From Candidatus Avidesulfovibrio excrementigallinarum (GTDB lineage Bacteria; Desulfobacterota; Desulfovibrionia; Desulfovibrionales; Desulfovibrionaceae): a stretch of 42,698 nt of DNA. Made by a program: the position numbers and the translations under genes. Positions 8,247 to 16,946 of the stretch are shown in pieces; the stretch's first letter is position 1; the number at the start of each line of letters is the position of its first letter. Where the stretch lies: positions 1 through 42,698 of the forward strand of contig DVMI01000082.1 in NCBI GenBank assembly GCA_018715085.1. Reading direction: 5' to 3'. The notes below the pieces were generated by a model that was not told where the DNA came from, made no database searches, and was given only the letters and a program-made list of their open reading frames with translations.

Positions 8247-8712
8247 TCATGCCTGCGCACCTCCCCCAGCCGGCCGGTCAAAGCCACAATCAAACGCAGA
8301 CAGCGCTGCCTGCATGCGTAAGACTGCGCACGCAAAAACGGCTCTGCGGCCGTAACAAAACGGTGCGCCTATCCTCGAAGCAGATATGGGGGAGAGAGTG
8401 TGCGTGCAGCGCTTCGTTCCCCGGCACGCTTTCCTCTCTAAGACACCAGCCACGGTGCTTTCCAGCGCGTCTGGTCCGAACGCCTTTGCTGGCAGGACGC
8501 CTTTGAACCTTTCAAGGACGCAGCCTGCCGCGGCTGTCCCATGAACAGCGGACGCACCAGAACAGCAGACGCCTACAAACGCCAGGGACTCTGAACAGAA
8601 AAACTGTGCGCGGACGCGTGCCGTGCGCACGGGGCCATGTCAAAAAACGCGCTGTTTTCTCGCACCTGCGTTTTGCACAAAACCTTTGCCGCCGGCATTA
8701 GACGCCGCCGGG
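8247..8712. other. gene-free stretch with a possible gene remnant
   Basis: No convincing complete gene is present. The only coding-like signal is a plus-strand frame open from 8445 to 8594. It reads DTSHGAFQRVW, continues with a CRGCP motif, and ends DAYKRQGL before TGA. It has an even amino-acid composition but no usable start, and a stop codon directly in front. It may be the tail of a frameshifted or decayed gene, or chance. See the separate finding. Confidence 0.3.
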
Positions 8713-9014
8713 TATAATATTGTCCGCGGCACGCAGGAAGACACGCCTGTCACCCCCTTTTGCCTCTCGGATGACTGTCCCGGCAAAAAGGACGGGAATG
8801 CTTTCCCGACAGCCGTGTCATGGAGGCACTGAAAGGTGGCGGACACAACGCCACACTCTTTACAGCGCAGGCCGAACAGACTATGATGCCCAAAACCCAA
8901 CGGATATGCCATGCCCAACCTCGAGATCATCCATCATTCGCTGATCGGCTGCGCTCTGCCGGTTTGCCAGGTATTTCTGCTGTAGTATGCGCCCCCTCCG
9001 TGGGGCTTTTTTTT
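8713..9014 (+). promoter_or_regulatory. pyrB leader with terminator-like attenuator
   Basis: A consensus TATAAT (8713-8718) starts the region but no good -35 is visible. A hairpin CGGGAA-TGCT-TTCCCG lies near 8795-8810. At the end is a GCCCC/GGGGC stem (8991-8995, 9002-9006) followed by eight Ts (9007-9014), a typical intrinsic terminator. It lies 167 bases upstream of pyrB in the same direction. A 24-codon frame (ATG 8911, TAG 8985) stops five bases before the stem, and another frame from 8820 runs through it. With no other gene to terminate, I read it as an attenuator for pyrBC. I see no clear PyrR-type element, so the sensing mode is unknown. The rest of the leader to 9180 holds only a weak GCCGC/GCGGC hairpin (9076-9092). 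Confidence 0.45.
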
Positions 9015-9180
9015 GGTTATTGTCCATGGAGCAGAGGGCGTTGAACCACAGGGCTCCCCAAACGCCATCGCCTGCGCCGCAAAAAACGCGGCTTTTGCCG
9101 TGTCCGGACGCAGTCTTCTGCTCCCGCATCCACCAGAGCGGCTTGTCAGACTCAACCCGCTCTAAACAGCAAGGACTGCC

Positions 9181-10134
9181 ATGCAACAGGACAAGTTCAT
9201 CTGGCGCCATAAAGACCTGCTGGATGTGGATCAGCTGACCAAGGAGGAAGTGTTCTTCCTGCTCGATACGGCTGCATCGCTCCACGAAGTCAACCTGCGC
9301 CCCATCAAGAAGGCCCCTGTTCTCAAGGGCAAGAGCATCATCCTGTTCTTTGCCGAAGACAGCACCAGGACCAAGACCTCCTTTGACATTGCCGGCAAGC
9401 GTCTGTCCGCCGACACGTTCGCCCTTGGCAAGACGGGATCCAGCATGCAGAAGGGCGAAAGCCTCAAAGATACCGCGCTGACCCTTGAAGCCATGCACCC
9501 TGACGTGATCGTCCTGCGGCACAATTGCAGCGGCGCGGCCCAGTTTTTGGCCGAGCGCCTTGACTGTGGCGTGGTCAACGCCGGCGACGGGTGGCACGCG
9601 CACCCCACCCAGGCGCTGCTTGATGCGTTCACCCTGCGCCGGCACTGGGGCGATGCCTTTGAGGGCAAGACTGTGCTGATCGTGGGCGACTGCGCACACA
9701 GCCGTGTCTGCCGTTCCAACGTGAAGCTGCTGACCCTGCTGGGCGCCAATGTCAGGCTTTGTGCACCGCGGACACTCATGCCCGCCGGCGTGGAAAGCTG
9801 GCCGGTTGAAACGTATTCGGATCTCAACAAGGCGCTGCCAGGCGCCGACATGGTCATGTGCCTGCGCCTGCAGCTTGAGCGGATGCAGGCAGGGCTCCTG
9901 CCGGACATGCGCGAATATTCGGCCCGCTACTGCCTGACTCCCCATCATCTGTCCCTTGCCAACCCTGGTGCAAAGGTCATGCATCCCGGCCCCATCATGC
10001 GCGGTACGGACGTGTCCGCCGCGCTGGCCGATTGCCCGGACTCGCTCATCCTCACCCAGGTGGAATCCGGCGTGGCTGTCCGCATGGCTGTGCTGTTCCT
10101 CCTCGCAACCCGCACTGACGCCGGAGGCCGTTAA
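9181..10134 (+). CDS. pyrB: aspartate carbamoyltransferase catalytic subunit
   Basis: 317 residues, normal length. It condenses carbamoyl phosphate with aspartate to N-carbamoyl-aspartate, the second step of pyrimidine synthesis. The carbamoyl-phosphate loop STRTKTSF begins at Ser61, with Lys where many homologues have Arg. Further signatures are the HPTQALLDA stretch near 141, GDCAHSRV near 180, and HPGPIMRG near 267, where Met replaces the usual Asn. There is no adjacent pyrI regulatory subunit. It overlaps pyrC by one base (TAATG). This pairing is known in bacteria where ATCase associates with a dihydroorotase chain. Upstream is a leader with a candidate attenuator. Confidence 0.95.
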   Translation: MQQDKFIWRHKDLLDVDQLTKEEVFFLLDTAASLHEVNLRPIKKAPVLKGKSIILFFAEDSTRTKTSFDIAGKRLSADTFALGKTGSSMQKGESLKDTALTLEAMHPDVIVLRHNCSGAAQFLAERLDCGVVNAGDGWHAHPTQALLDAFTLRRHWGDAFEGKTVLIVGDCAHSRVCRSNVKLLTLLGANVRLCAPRTLMPAGVESWPVETYSDLNKALPGADMVMCLRLQLERMQAGLLPDMREYSARYCLTPHHLSLANPGAKVMHPGPIMRGTDVSAALADCPDSLILTQVESGVAVRMAVLFLLATRTDAGGR

Positions 10135-11399
10135 TGGAATCCTTCATTCTCTCCAACGCCCTGTATCTCGGCAAACCGGTGGATGTGGTTGTGCGCGAAG
10201 GACGCATCGACCGTCTTTGCGCGCACGGTGATGCGTCCTTGCCCGAAGGTCTTGATCTTGTCGATGCCAGAGGACAGATTCTGTTCCCCAGCTTTATTGA
10301 CGCGCACACCCACCTGCGCGAACCTGGCTTTGAATGGAAAGAAGACGTGGCCTCCGGCCTTTCCGCCGCGGCTCACGGCGGCTTTGGCGCAGTCATGTGC
10401 ATGGCCAACACGTCGCCCGTCAACGACAGGGAGGCAGTCACCCGGTTCATCATTGAACGCGGCCGCATTGCCTGGCCCAACGGGCCGCGTGTCCACCCCA
10501 TTGGAGCCGCGACAATCGACCTTAAAGGGGAACTGATGGCGCCGCTTGCAGAGCTGCGCGAAGCCGGCTGCGTGGCAATCTCCAACGACGGTGTGCCGCT
10601 GAAAAGTTCTGACATGCTTCGCCGTGTCATGGAGTATGCCGACGATCTGGGCCTCATGGTCATTGACCACTGCGAAGATCCCTGGCTGGCCAAGGGCTCG
10701 TGCATGAACGAGGGCGAAACCAGCGGACGGCTCGGCCTGCGCGGCCAGCCCGACGCGGCCGAAGCCATCCAGGCGCTGCGCGACATCATGCTGGCCGAAT
10801 ATCTTGGGGTGGCGGTCCATATTGCGCATGTTTCCTGCGCCCGCACCGTAGACGCCATCCGCTGGGGCAAATCCAGAGGTGTCCGCGTTTCGGCCGAAAC
10901 CTGCCCTCATTACCTCTTCCTCGACGACTCGCTCATGGAAGGGTACAACATGTATGCCCGCATCAATCCTCCGCTCCGCACCAAAGCGGACGTGCAGGCC
11001 ATACGCCAGGCAGTGGCCGACGGGACCATTGACATTCTGGTGACCGACCACTCGCCTCATGCTACCCACGAAAAGGAAGTCCCCGTCTCTGAAGCTCCTA
11101 ACGGCTTTACAGGCATGGATATGGCCGTGGCCGTCACATACGGCCTGGTCAGGGAAGGCATTCTTGACGAGGCCCTTTTCATCCAACGCTGGTGCACTCA
11201 GCCCGGCAAGCTGTTCAACCTGCCGGTCAACAGCTTCAACCAGGGTGATCCGGCTGACTTCTTCCTGTTTGATCCCAACCTCGAATGGACCGTCAGCCCG
11301 GAAACGCTGTATTCCAAAAGCTGCAATACGCCGTGGCTTGGCCAGACGCTCAAGGGGCGTCTGACGGCCCATTGGATGGGCGGACGGCAAATTGTTTAG
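10134..11399 (+). CDS. pyrC: dihydroorotase, class I
   Basis: 421 residues. It interconverts N-carbamoyl-aspartate and dihydroorotate, the third pyrimidine step. The zinc site looks intact: DAHTHLREPG with His58 and His60, DHCED near 182, AHVSC near 230, and TDHSPH near 303. This suggests an active enzyme rather than the inactive PyrC-like partner of some ATCases. The substrate-binding NTSPVNDRE is also present. It starts at the ATG that overlaps the pyrB stop, so it is translationally coupled to it. Length and motifs point to the class I (B. subtilis-like) type rather than the shorter E. coli type. Confidence 0.95.
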   Translation: MESFILSNALYLGKPVDVVVREGRIDRLCAHGDASLPEGLDLVDARGQILFPSFIDAHTHLREPGFEWKEDVASGLSAAAHGGFGAVMCMANTSPVNDREAVTRFIIERGRIAWPNGPRVHPIGAATIDLKGELMAPLAELREAGCVAISNDGVPLKSSDMLRRVMEYADDLGLMVIDHCEDPWLAKGSCMNEGETSGRLGLRGQPDAAEAIQALRDIMLAEYLGVAVHIAHVSCARTVDAIRWGKSRGVRVSAETCPHYLFLDDSLMEGYNMYARINPPLRTKADVQAIRQAVADGTIDILVTDHSPHATHEKEVPVSEAPNGFTGMDMAVAVTYGLVREGILDEALFIQRWCTQPGKLFNLPVNSFNQGDPADFFLFDPNLEWTVSPETLYSKSCNTPWLGQTLKGRLTAHWMGGRQIV

Positions 11400-11715
11400 G
11401 GTTGTTTGAGTTGTATGGAGCAGGGGGGCGGGCGCCCATAACCGCCCCTCTGCTCCGCAGGGATACCCGCGCCGTTGTGCTCAAGGCGGGCAGCCCCCCG
11501 CCAGGCGGAGGGCACCGCGCCTTTGGGGACAAGGTTCAGCATAAGGCCCCTCCTTTGCACTGTGTGGCGGTTCTGTTCTTTGGAAACCCGTCCTGCTGTC
11601 CGTACACCGTTGCCCGGGCGGGCACAGGTGCCCCGCCACCTCTCCTTTCGCCTCGATTTGTCTACGCGGCCAAATCCGCTGACCGTATCCGGCCGTGCCA
11701 GACAGAGGAGTTCTC
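11400..11715 (+). other. spacer after pyrC with a large hairpin
   Basis: No gene seen. A long imperfect stem-loop, GGAGCAG...CTGCTCC with inner GGGCGG/CCGCCC (11417-11456), lies 17 bases after the pyrC stop. It could end the pyr transcript or stabilise its 3' end, but no T run follows. The spacer ends with the GAGGAG ribosome binding site of the next gene. Confidence 0.4.
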
Positions 11716-12720
11716 ATGCGCGTACTGATCACCGGCGCTGCCGGATTCATTGGCTTTCATTTGGCACGGCGGCTTCTGGAACAGGGCCATGCCGTCGTCG
11801 GCCTCGACAATTTGAACGACTATTACTCGGTACAGCTCAAACAGGACCGCATTGCCCAGCTGGCCGACATGGCGGACTTCCGTTTTGTCAAAGGAGATCT
11901 GGCCGACATGGCCGCCCTGCGCGCCCTGTTTGCCGAGCCGTTCAGCCATGTCGTCAACCTGGCGGCTCAAGCCGGCGTCCGTTACAGCCTGCAAAATCCG
12001 GCCAGCTATGTGCAAAGCAACCTGGTAGGCTTTGCCAACCTGCTTGAATGCTGCCGGGAGACAAAGCCGGAACATCTGGTCTTTGCCTCTTCAAGCTCCG
12101 TCTACGGACTGAACGCCCGCATGCCGCTTTCAGTGCGCGACAACGTCGATCACCCGGTCAGCCTGTATGCCGCAACCAAAAAATCAGGCGAGCTGATGGC
12201 GCACGCCTACAGCCATCTGTTCAGACTGCCCTGCACAGGTCTGCGCTTCTTTACGGTGTACGGCCCCTGGGGACGCCCTGACATGGCCCTGTATCTGTTT
12301 ACCCGCGCCATTCTGGAAGGCAGACCCATCAAAGTGTTCAACGGGGGACGGATGCGCCGCGACTTCACCTATATCGACGACATTGTGGAAGGTGTCGTGC
12401 AGCTGCTGGGGCGTCCGGCCCGCCCCAATCCCGACTGGGACCCCGCCGCGCCCGATCCGGCCAGCAGTTCCGCGCCCTGGCGGATCTATAACATCGGCAA
12501 CAACCACGCCGTGGAACTCAACGACTTCATCAGCGCCCTTGAAACGGCGCTGGGCAAAAAGGCGCTGCGGGAGATGCTCCCCATGCAGCCCGGCGATGTG
12601 GAAGCCACCTGGGCGGACATCGACGAGCTGAGCGCGGCAACCGGCTTTGTCCCCCGGACGCCGTTGCATGTGGGGCTTGAACGCTTTGTGAGCTGGTTCC
12701 ACGCATACTACGGAATCTAG
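11716..12720 (+). CDS. NAD-dependent sugar-nucleotide epimerase, UDP-glucuronate 4-epimerase type
   Basis: 334 residues, extended SDR family. The start at 11716 has GAGGAG (11705-11710) five bases upstream; the longer frame from 11695 would add seven residues without a ribosome binding site. Visible motifs are the Rossmann GAAGFIG at the N-terminus, NLAAQAGVRYS, the catalytic SSSSVYG and YAATKK (Tyr-x3-Lys), and LRFFTVYGPWGRPDMAL. The last is characteristic of the UDP-glucuronate 4-epimerase subgroup that makes UDP-galacturonate for capsule, O-antigen or LPS core. A DYYSV motif after the NAD-binding Asp also fits. No other polysaccharide gene is adjacent, so the destination of the sugar is unclear. 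A terminator follows. Confidence 0.88.
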   Translation: MRVLITGAAGFIGFHLARRLLEQGHAVVGLDNLNDYYSVQLKQDRIAQLADMADFRFVKGDLADMAALRALFAEPFSHVVNLAAQAGVRYSLQNPASYVQSNLVGFANLLECCRETKPEHLVFASSSSVYGLNARMPLSVRDNVDHPVSLYAATKKSGELMAHAYSHLFRLPCTGLRFFTVYGPWGRPDMALYLFTRAILEGRPIKVFNGGRMRRDFTYIDDIVEGVVQLLGRPARPNPDWDPAAPDPASSSAPWRIYNIGNNHAVELNDFISALETALGKKALREMLPMQPGDVEATWADIDELSAATGFVPRTPLHVGLERFVSWFHAYYGI

Positions 12721-12799
12721 CAGAATCGACTTAAAAGGCCCGCGCAGGCAGGCGCAACAACAGACGGCCTGTGCACATCAGCCATGCTGCTGCCGTTAC

Positions 12800-12857
12800 G
12801 CCGGGAGGATCCTGCCTTTCCTCCCGGCAGAGGGCCCGACCTCTGCATTTTGTTTTT
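12800..12857 (+). terminator. tandem hairpins ending in a T-rich tract
   Basis: Hairpin 1 has a perfect 10-bp stem (12800-12809 with 12819-12828). Hairpin 2 has a 7-bp GCAGAGG/CCTCTGC stem (12827-12833 with 12840-12846) and is followed by ATTTTGTTTTT. They share two bases, so they compete slightly at the junction. Hairpin 2 is a standard intrinsic terminator for the epimerase gene. Confidence 0.75.
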
Positions 12858-13188
12858 CGGGCCCGTTGCCGCAACCAGAGTCCGGAGCCGTCCTGACGTC
12901 TTGTCGGGCAATTGCAGCCAGCCCTGTCAAACGCTCCCCCTGCTTCGTCAGCGGCTCCTGCGGAGTGCAGGCATCTTTGGAAAAACGCTCCCTGGCAGAC
13001 AGGCCCCGGCCCGCTGGCGCCGTGGCAGATCACAGGCTTGTCCTCCGCATTGCGTCTTTCAAAACGCCTTCTGGCAGCGCCCAGCCGCCCGTACCGTTTT
13101 TCCCCTGACTGTCCGTCAGCGCAGCGTTCTGCATCCAGGCAAGGACGCTCTGCCCTTTCCTCATGACGCCAGCGAGCGGACTGCCCTC
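12858..13188. other. spacer without recognisable gene
   Basis: GC-rich sequence between two terminators that face each other. Only low-quality overlapping open frames are present, with no ribosome binding sites or recognisable motifs. I see nothing functional in it. Confidence 0.5.
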
Positions 13189-13233
13189 AAAACAACAAAA
13201 GAGCCGCCGGGATCCCCCTCCCAGCGGCTCTTT
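13189..13233 (-). terminator. intrinsic terminator of the substrate-binding protein gene
   Basis: Read on the minus strand, the stem AAAGAGCCGC/GCGGCTCTTT (13224-13233 with 13198-13207) is followed by TTTTGTTGTTTT (13200-13189). It is about 110 bases after the stop codon of the minus-strand gene. A second GC-rich hairpin lies between them, near 13285-13320. Confidence 0.8.
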
Positions 13234-13340
13234 CGCTCGCGCCCGGCAAGCCCCGGGCGCATCAATATCCGTACACTGACGGCCGGTGTCCCTGCGCGGC
13301 CTTCTGGCCGGCGGCAGGGATCTGTCCCGGCCTCATGCGC

Positions 13341-14393
13341 TTACTGCACCTTGCGCAGGAACGTGCCCGTCACGTTGTTCAGCTGTTCCAGGCGCTCATA
13401 GCGTTCCTTATTGATCCGGCCTTCGGACTTGTACAGATCAATAATGGGTCTCAGAGCCTTCTGCACTTCGCTCTGACCGGCGCTGGTGTCAAACAGAGCC
13501 AGCTGCTCCTGCTTGGGGAACAGCGTATGGCTCTTGATGTCGGCCAGGGCCATTTCCGGCGTAATGTCACGGCCGGCCCATTCCTTGTAGAATCTGATAT
13601 ACTCGGGCACGATGGCTTCAGGTTTTTCCGCCAGGATGGCATCCACCGTGCGCAGGTACATGGTGAGGAACTGCTCGATCTGCTGGGGATGCTCGTCGGC
13701 AAATTCGCGGTTGGCCACAAGCAGAACAGGCAGATTCAGACCGAGATCGCTGCCGCTGGCAGCCTTCTTAAAGCCCGCATGTTCGGCAAGGTAGGTGCTC
13801 GGAGCCCAGAGGAAAATCGCCTGACCATCGCCGCGGGAGAACACGTTCAACGCGGGACGGGGATCCATATTCTTGATCTTGACGTCTTCGCTCTTCACGC
13901 CCAGGGCTTTAAGCCAGCTCAGCGCCACATAGTGGCCGGAAGTGCCGACAGGGCCGATAAGCTGGGCCTTGTCCAGCGCTTTGGCCGAACCGTACACGTT
14001 CGGAAAAGCCGCGTTGACGCCCTTTTCCGCAAGCACCGGGCTGTCCGCGCGCACATACACGGCGGTGGCTGCAGTTTCGTCGCAGGCATGAGCGATAACA
14101 TACAGATCGTCGCTCAGATGCGCGCAAACGGCAGGCACGGCGCCAATGCCGGCAATAGCCCAGTCAAACGCTCTGGATTCGTTGACAATGCGGCTTCCAG
14201 ACTCAAAGTGCAGCATCCGCACGTCAAGTCCCTGTTCCTCGTCCCAGCCTTTCTGCTTGGCATACCAGGTGACAAACGCCTCAAATTCCGGCATCCAGGC
14301 CGTATCCAGACGTTTAAGCTCCGCCGCGCCCGCGGGGCACGCGATCACAAGAGCCAGCAACAGGCTCAATCCCCAACGTACCATGTTTTTCAT
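13341..14393 (-). CDS. ABC transporter substrate-binding protein, SsuA/TauA/NMT1-like
   Basis: 350 residues. A clear Sec signal peptide of about 23 residues ends in Ala-Gly-Ala. The mature protein has the features of the nitrate/sulfonate/taurine-type binding proteins (NMT1/SsuA superfamily). These include a WYAKQKGWDEEQGLDV segment near the N-terminus, an AIAGIGAVPAVCA stretch, and a repeated two-lobe layout with VGTSGHYVALSWL in the middle. The ligand cannot be read from sequence. It would be periplasmic. No permease or ATPase gene is adjacent, so it is an orphan that must share a transporter or act as a sensor. GGGAGAAAG lies just upstream of the ATG. It is divergent from the amidohydrolase across a 664-base spacer. 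Confidence 0.85.
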   Translation of the reverse strand: MKNMVRWGLSLLLALVIACPAGAAELKRLDTAWMPEFEAFVTWYAKQKGWDEEQGLDVRMLHFESGSRIVNESRAFDWAIAGIGAVPAVCAHLSDDLYVIAHACDETAATAVYVRADSPVLAEKGVNAAFPNVYGSAKALDKAQLIGPVGTSGHYVALSWLKALGVKSEDVKIKNMDPRPALNVFSRGDGQAIFLWAPSTYLAEHAGFKKAASGSDLGLNLPVLLVANREFADEHPQQIEQFLTMYLRTVDAILAEKPEAIVPEYIRFYKEWAGRDITPEMALADIKSHTLFPKQEQLALFDTSAGQSEVQKALRPIIDLYKSEGRINKERYERLEQLNNVTGTFLRKVQ

Positions 14394-14924
14394 AACTTTC
14401 TCCCATCAAACGTCTCTATCAAAATTCTGCACAGGACGCTGCACTGTGCCGGCCTGCCCTGGCCCACAGAACCAAAACGTTTCCCGCCGCGTTTTGTTCC
14501 TTCCCCTGCCATTTGCCAGACTCGCCAGCGCAACTGTCATCCATCATGAAGCATTCCACTGCCTAAAGTCAACGACACGGCCTCCGCGATCCTACGGATT
14601 GTACGGCCAGCCGGTAAAAACCGCCGGCAGCAGAACAGCGTCTTTGACCCTTTTGCTGCGGCAACGCTCCAACGGCCTGCGGTCCGGCTGCTGCCAGCCG
14701 GAAGACACCGTCAGACGGCCAATGCGCATCAGGGTCACACGCGTCCAGACGCTTTACGCCATTTAATGTTGTGCAATATTCATGCCTAAATTAGGCCACA
14801 TACACACTCAAAGTGCACCATTGTCATAACAGCGTGTCTTTTCACGCCTCCCGAACTGACTTTATCGGCCTGAAACAGACGTTCTCTGCCTGCGGGCGCA
14901 AGCTTTCCTGTAAGCAGCACGCGT
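14394..14924. other. regulatory spacer between divergent binding-protein and amidohydrolase genes
   Basis: No gene seen. It holds an AT-rich block (14761-14800) with the inverted repeat GCCTAA-A-TTAGGC at 14784-14796. This lies about 140 bases upstream of the sigma-54 promoter, a typical distance for an enhancer site bound by a sigma-54 activator. Only one copy is obvious. The minus-strand promoter of the binding-protein gene must also lie here but was not found with confidence. Confidence 0.4.
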
Positions 14925-14941
14925 TGGCCTCTTTTTTGCAT
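14925..14941 (+). promoter_or_regulatory. sigma-54 (-24/-12) promoter of the amidohydrolase gene
   Basis: TTGGCCTCTTTTTTGCAT has the invariant GG (14926-14927) and GC (14938-14939) exactly ten bases apart, with the TTGG and TTGCAT flanks of the RpoN consensus. Transcription would start near 14951, about 107 bases before the ATG. The next gene downstream, convergent, encodes a sigma-54 activator, which strongly supports the site. Confidence 0.8.
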
Positions 14942-15057
14942 AAAGAAGCGTATCGGTTTTCTTTCAGGAATACGCCTGACGCGCTCCGGCCTCAGCGGCC
15001 AAGAGACCTCAGGCAGCCCCGGCAAGGCTCAACCCGCCACCAGAGGAGACAGTACCC

Positions 15058-16704
15058 ATGAATATGGCGACCCATCTGTATTTCAACGGAAACATCCTGA
15101 CTATGGACTCCCGTGGTTCCTGCGTGAAGGCAATGGCCGTGAAAGACGACATCATCCTTGGCGTCGGCTCTGAAGAAGAGCTCGGCGTGTTCATCGGCCC
15201 TGAAACCAAGCGCATCGATCTTGCCGGCAAGACCATGCTTCCCGGTTTCTATGACGGGCACAGCCACTTCATGCGCGCTGGACAGAACGGCGTATTCTTC
15301 CTCAATCTCAACGCCTTCCCCATTGGCCCCCTGCGCACCATCGAGGACGTCCTCAACAAGGTTAAGGCGCATGCCGCCACAGTCAAGCCCGGTGAATGGA
15401 TCGTCGGCAGCGGCTATGACGAAACCGCCCTTGCCGAACAGCGCCACATCACCATCAAGGAACTTGACGCCATCTGCCCGAACAACCCTCTGTTCATCCG
15501 GCATATTTCGGGCCATCTGGCGCTGGCCAACAGTCTGGCCTTCCAGCAGTGCGGCGTTGACGAAAACACTCCGAACCCTGCCGGGGGCGTGTTCGTCAAA
15601 GGCGACAACGGCCTGTTGACGGGGCTTATCGAAGAACCCGCCGCCATGGAAGTCCTGTTCAGCCAGGCTGTTGTCATGACGCCGGAAAAATGGCTCCAGT
15701 CTGTCGCGTTTGCCTCTGACATGTATGTGGCCAAAGGCGTGACCACCGCGCACGACGGTGGCGTGACCCAGGGGATGTGGGAAAGCTATCTTGAAGCCGA
15801 CCGCCGCGGCCTGATCAAAAACCGCGTGCAGCTGCTGCCCCGCTATGCTCTGGGAGGATTCCGCTTTGAAGATGTGGCCGATACGACTTCCGGCACACCA
15901 ATCACGGCAAGCGGCCGGCTGACCATGGGCGCCGTCAAGCTGTTCCAGGACGGCAGCCTGCAAGGCTACACGGGCTATCTGACCAACCCTTACCACAAGC
16001 TGATTTACGAAGGACAGGACCCGCTGTGGCGCGGCTACCCCATCCGTTCTCGCGAAGAACTCATTGACGTCGTTGTTGATTTCCATAAAAAGGGCTGGCA
16101 GATTGCCATCCACGGCAATGGCGACAACAGCATCGATGACATTCTTTGCGCCTTTGAAGCCGCCCAGAAAGCCTTCCCCCGCCACGACGCGCGCCACGTC
16201 ATCATCCACTGCCAGACCGTGCGCGAAGATCAGCTGGATCGCATGAAGCGCCTCGGCGTCCTGGCGTCTTTCTTTGTCGTGCACACCTATTACTGGGGCG
16301 ATCGGCACGAGCAGATCTTCCTTGGACCTGAGCGCGCTTCCCGCATTGACCCGCTGCGCAGCGCCCTGAAGCGCGGCATGACCTTCACCAACCACAACGA
16401 CACCTTTGTCACCCCGATCGATCCGCTGCTGTCGGTATGGTCGGCAGTCAACCGCCGCACAAGCTCCGGCAAGGTCCTCGGACCCGATCAGACCATCCCG
16501 GTGATGGACGCCCTGCGCAGCGTGACCATCTGGGGTGCCATCCAGCACTGCGAAGAAAAAACCAAAGGCAGCCTTGAACCCGGCAAGCTGGCCGACATGG
16601 TCGTGCTGGGCGCCAACCCGCTGACCGTCGACCCGCTGACCATCCGCGACATCCCGATTGTGGCCACAATCGTGGGCAATGAAGTGGTGTACGGCGCTCT
16701 CTAA
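15058..16704 (+). CDS. metal-dependent amidohydrolase, YtcJ/NfdA-like (Amidohydro_3)
   Basis: 548 residues, the family length. It has the two-part layout of an N- and C-terminal beta-sandwich around a TIM barrel. Metal and catalytic candidates are the GFYDGHSHF motif (His68, His70), AVKLFQDGSLQGYTG with Lys294, IAIHGNGD with His352, VIIHCQ with His384, and TFTNHND with Asp448. The C-terminal SLEPGKLADMVVL is the classic amidohydrolase end motif. Relatives hydrolyse amide-type bonds, for example N-substituted formamides, but substrate assignment is unreliable in this family. It has no signal peptide and is cytoplasmic. AGAGGAG lies nine bases upstream of the ATG. A sigma-54 promoter, an activator gene downstream and a divergent binding protein suggest an inducible uptake-and-hydrolysis function. 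Confidence 0.88.
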   Translation: MNMATHLYFNGNILTMDSRGSCVKAMAVKDDIILGVGSEEELGVFIGPETKRIDLAGKTMLPGFYDGHSHFMRAGQNGVFFLNLNAFPIGPLRTIEDVLNKVKAHAATVKPGEWIVGSGYDETALAEQRHITIKELDAICPNNPLFIRHISGHLALANSLAFQQCGVDENTPNPAGGVFVKGDNGLLTGLIEEPAAMEVLFSQAVVMTPEKWLQSVAFASDMYVAKGVTTAHDGGVTQGMWESYLEADRRGLIKNRVQLLPRYALGGFRFEDVADTTSGTPITASGRLTMGAVKLFQDGSLQGYTGYLTNPYHKLIYEGQDPLWRGYPIRSREELIDVVVDFHKKGWQIAIHGNGDNSIDDILCAFEAAQKAFPRHDARHVIIHCQTVREDQLDRMKRLGVLASFFVVHTYYWGDRHEQIFLGPERASRIDPLRSALKRGMTFTNHNDTFVTPIDPLLSVWSAVNRRTSSGKVLGPDQTIPVMDALRSVTIWGAIQHCEEKTKGSLEPGKLADMVVLGANPLTVDPLTIRDIPIVATIVGNEVVYGAL

Positions 16705-16734
16705 AAAAAGTTCTTCTGACAACACGTCATTCAA

Positions 16735-16772
16735 AAGGCGCGCTGCCCCCAAACGGGGCAGCGCGCCTTGCC
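16735..16772. terminator. bidirectional terminator between convergent genes
   Basis: A perfect 15-bp stem (16735-16749 with 16755-16769) and a 5-base loop. The T run is good on the minus strand (TTTT towards 16733) and short on the plus strand. It separates the amidohydrolase gene from the convergent regulator gene. Confidence 0.85.
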
Positions 16773-16946
16773 TGCAATCGGACGCCTCTTGTCTGCCACA
16801 GTCTCCGGCAGGACACAACATCGGTTCGATCCCCAACAGGTCCTGCCGGGATCAGCGTTTTTTTCATGTCGTTGCACAAAGCCCCTGCCAGCCAGAAACC
16901 GCACAGAGGCCCACATGTGATGACTTGAAAAAACGCCCTGCCGCGG

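Noticed and set aside
6187-8250. Long minus-strand open frame opposite dsrJ-dsrO-dsrP
   Set aside because: Mirror of coding sequence; low-complexity His/Glu/Asp/Gly content and no recognisable domain.
14435-14455. Possible second sigma-54 site facing the binding-protein gene
   Set aside because: A GG-N10-GC spacing can be found on the minus strand, but the bases around both boxes do not match the consensus (no TTGC at -12), so it is likely chance in GC-rich DNA.
14992-16836. Long minus-strand open frame opposite the amidohydrolase gene
   Set aside because: It covers a gene with intact metal-site motifs on the other strand and shows no motifs of its own.
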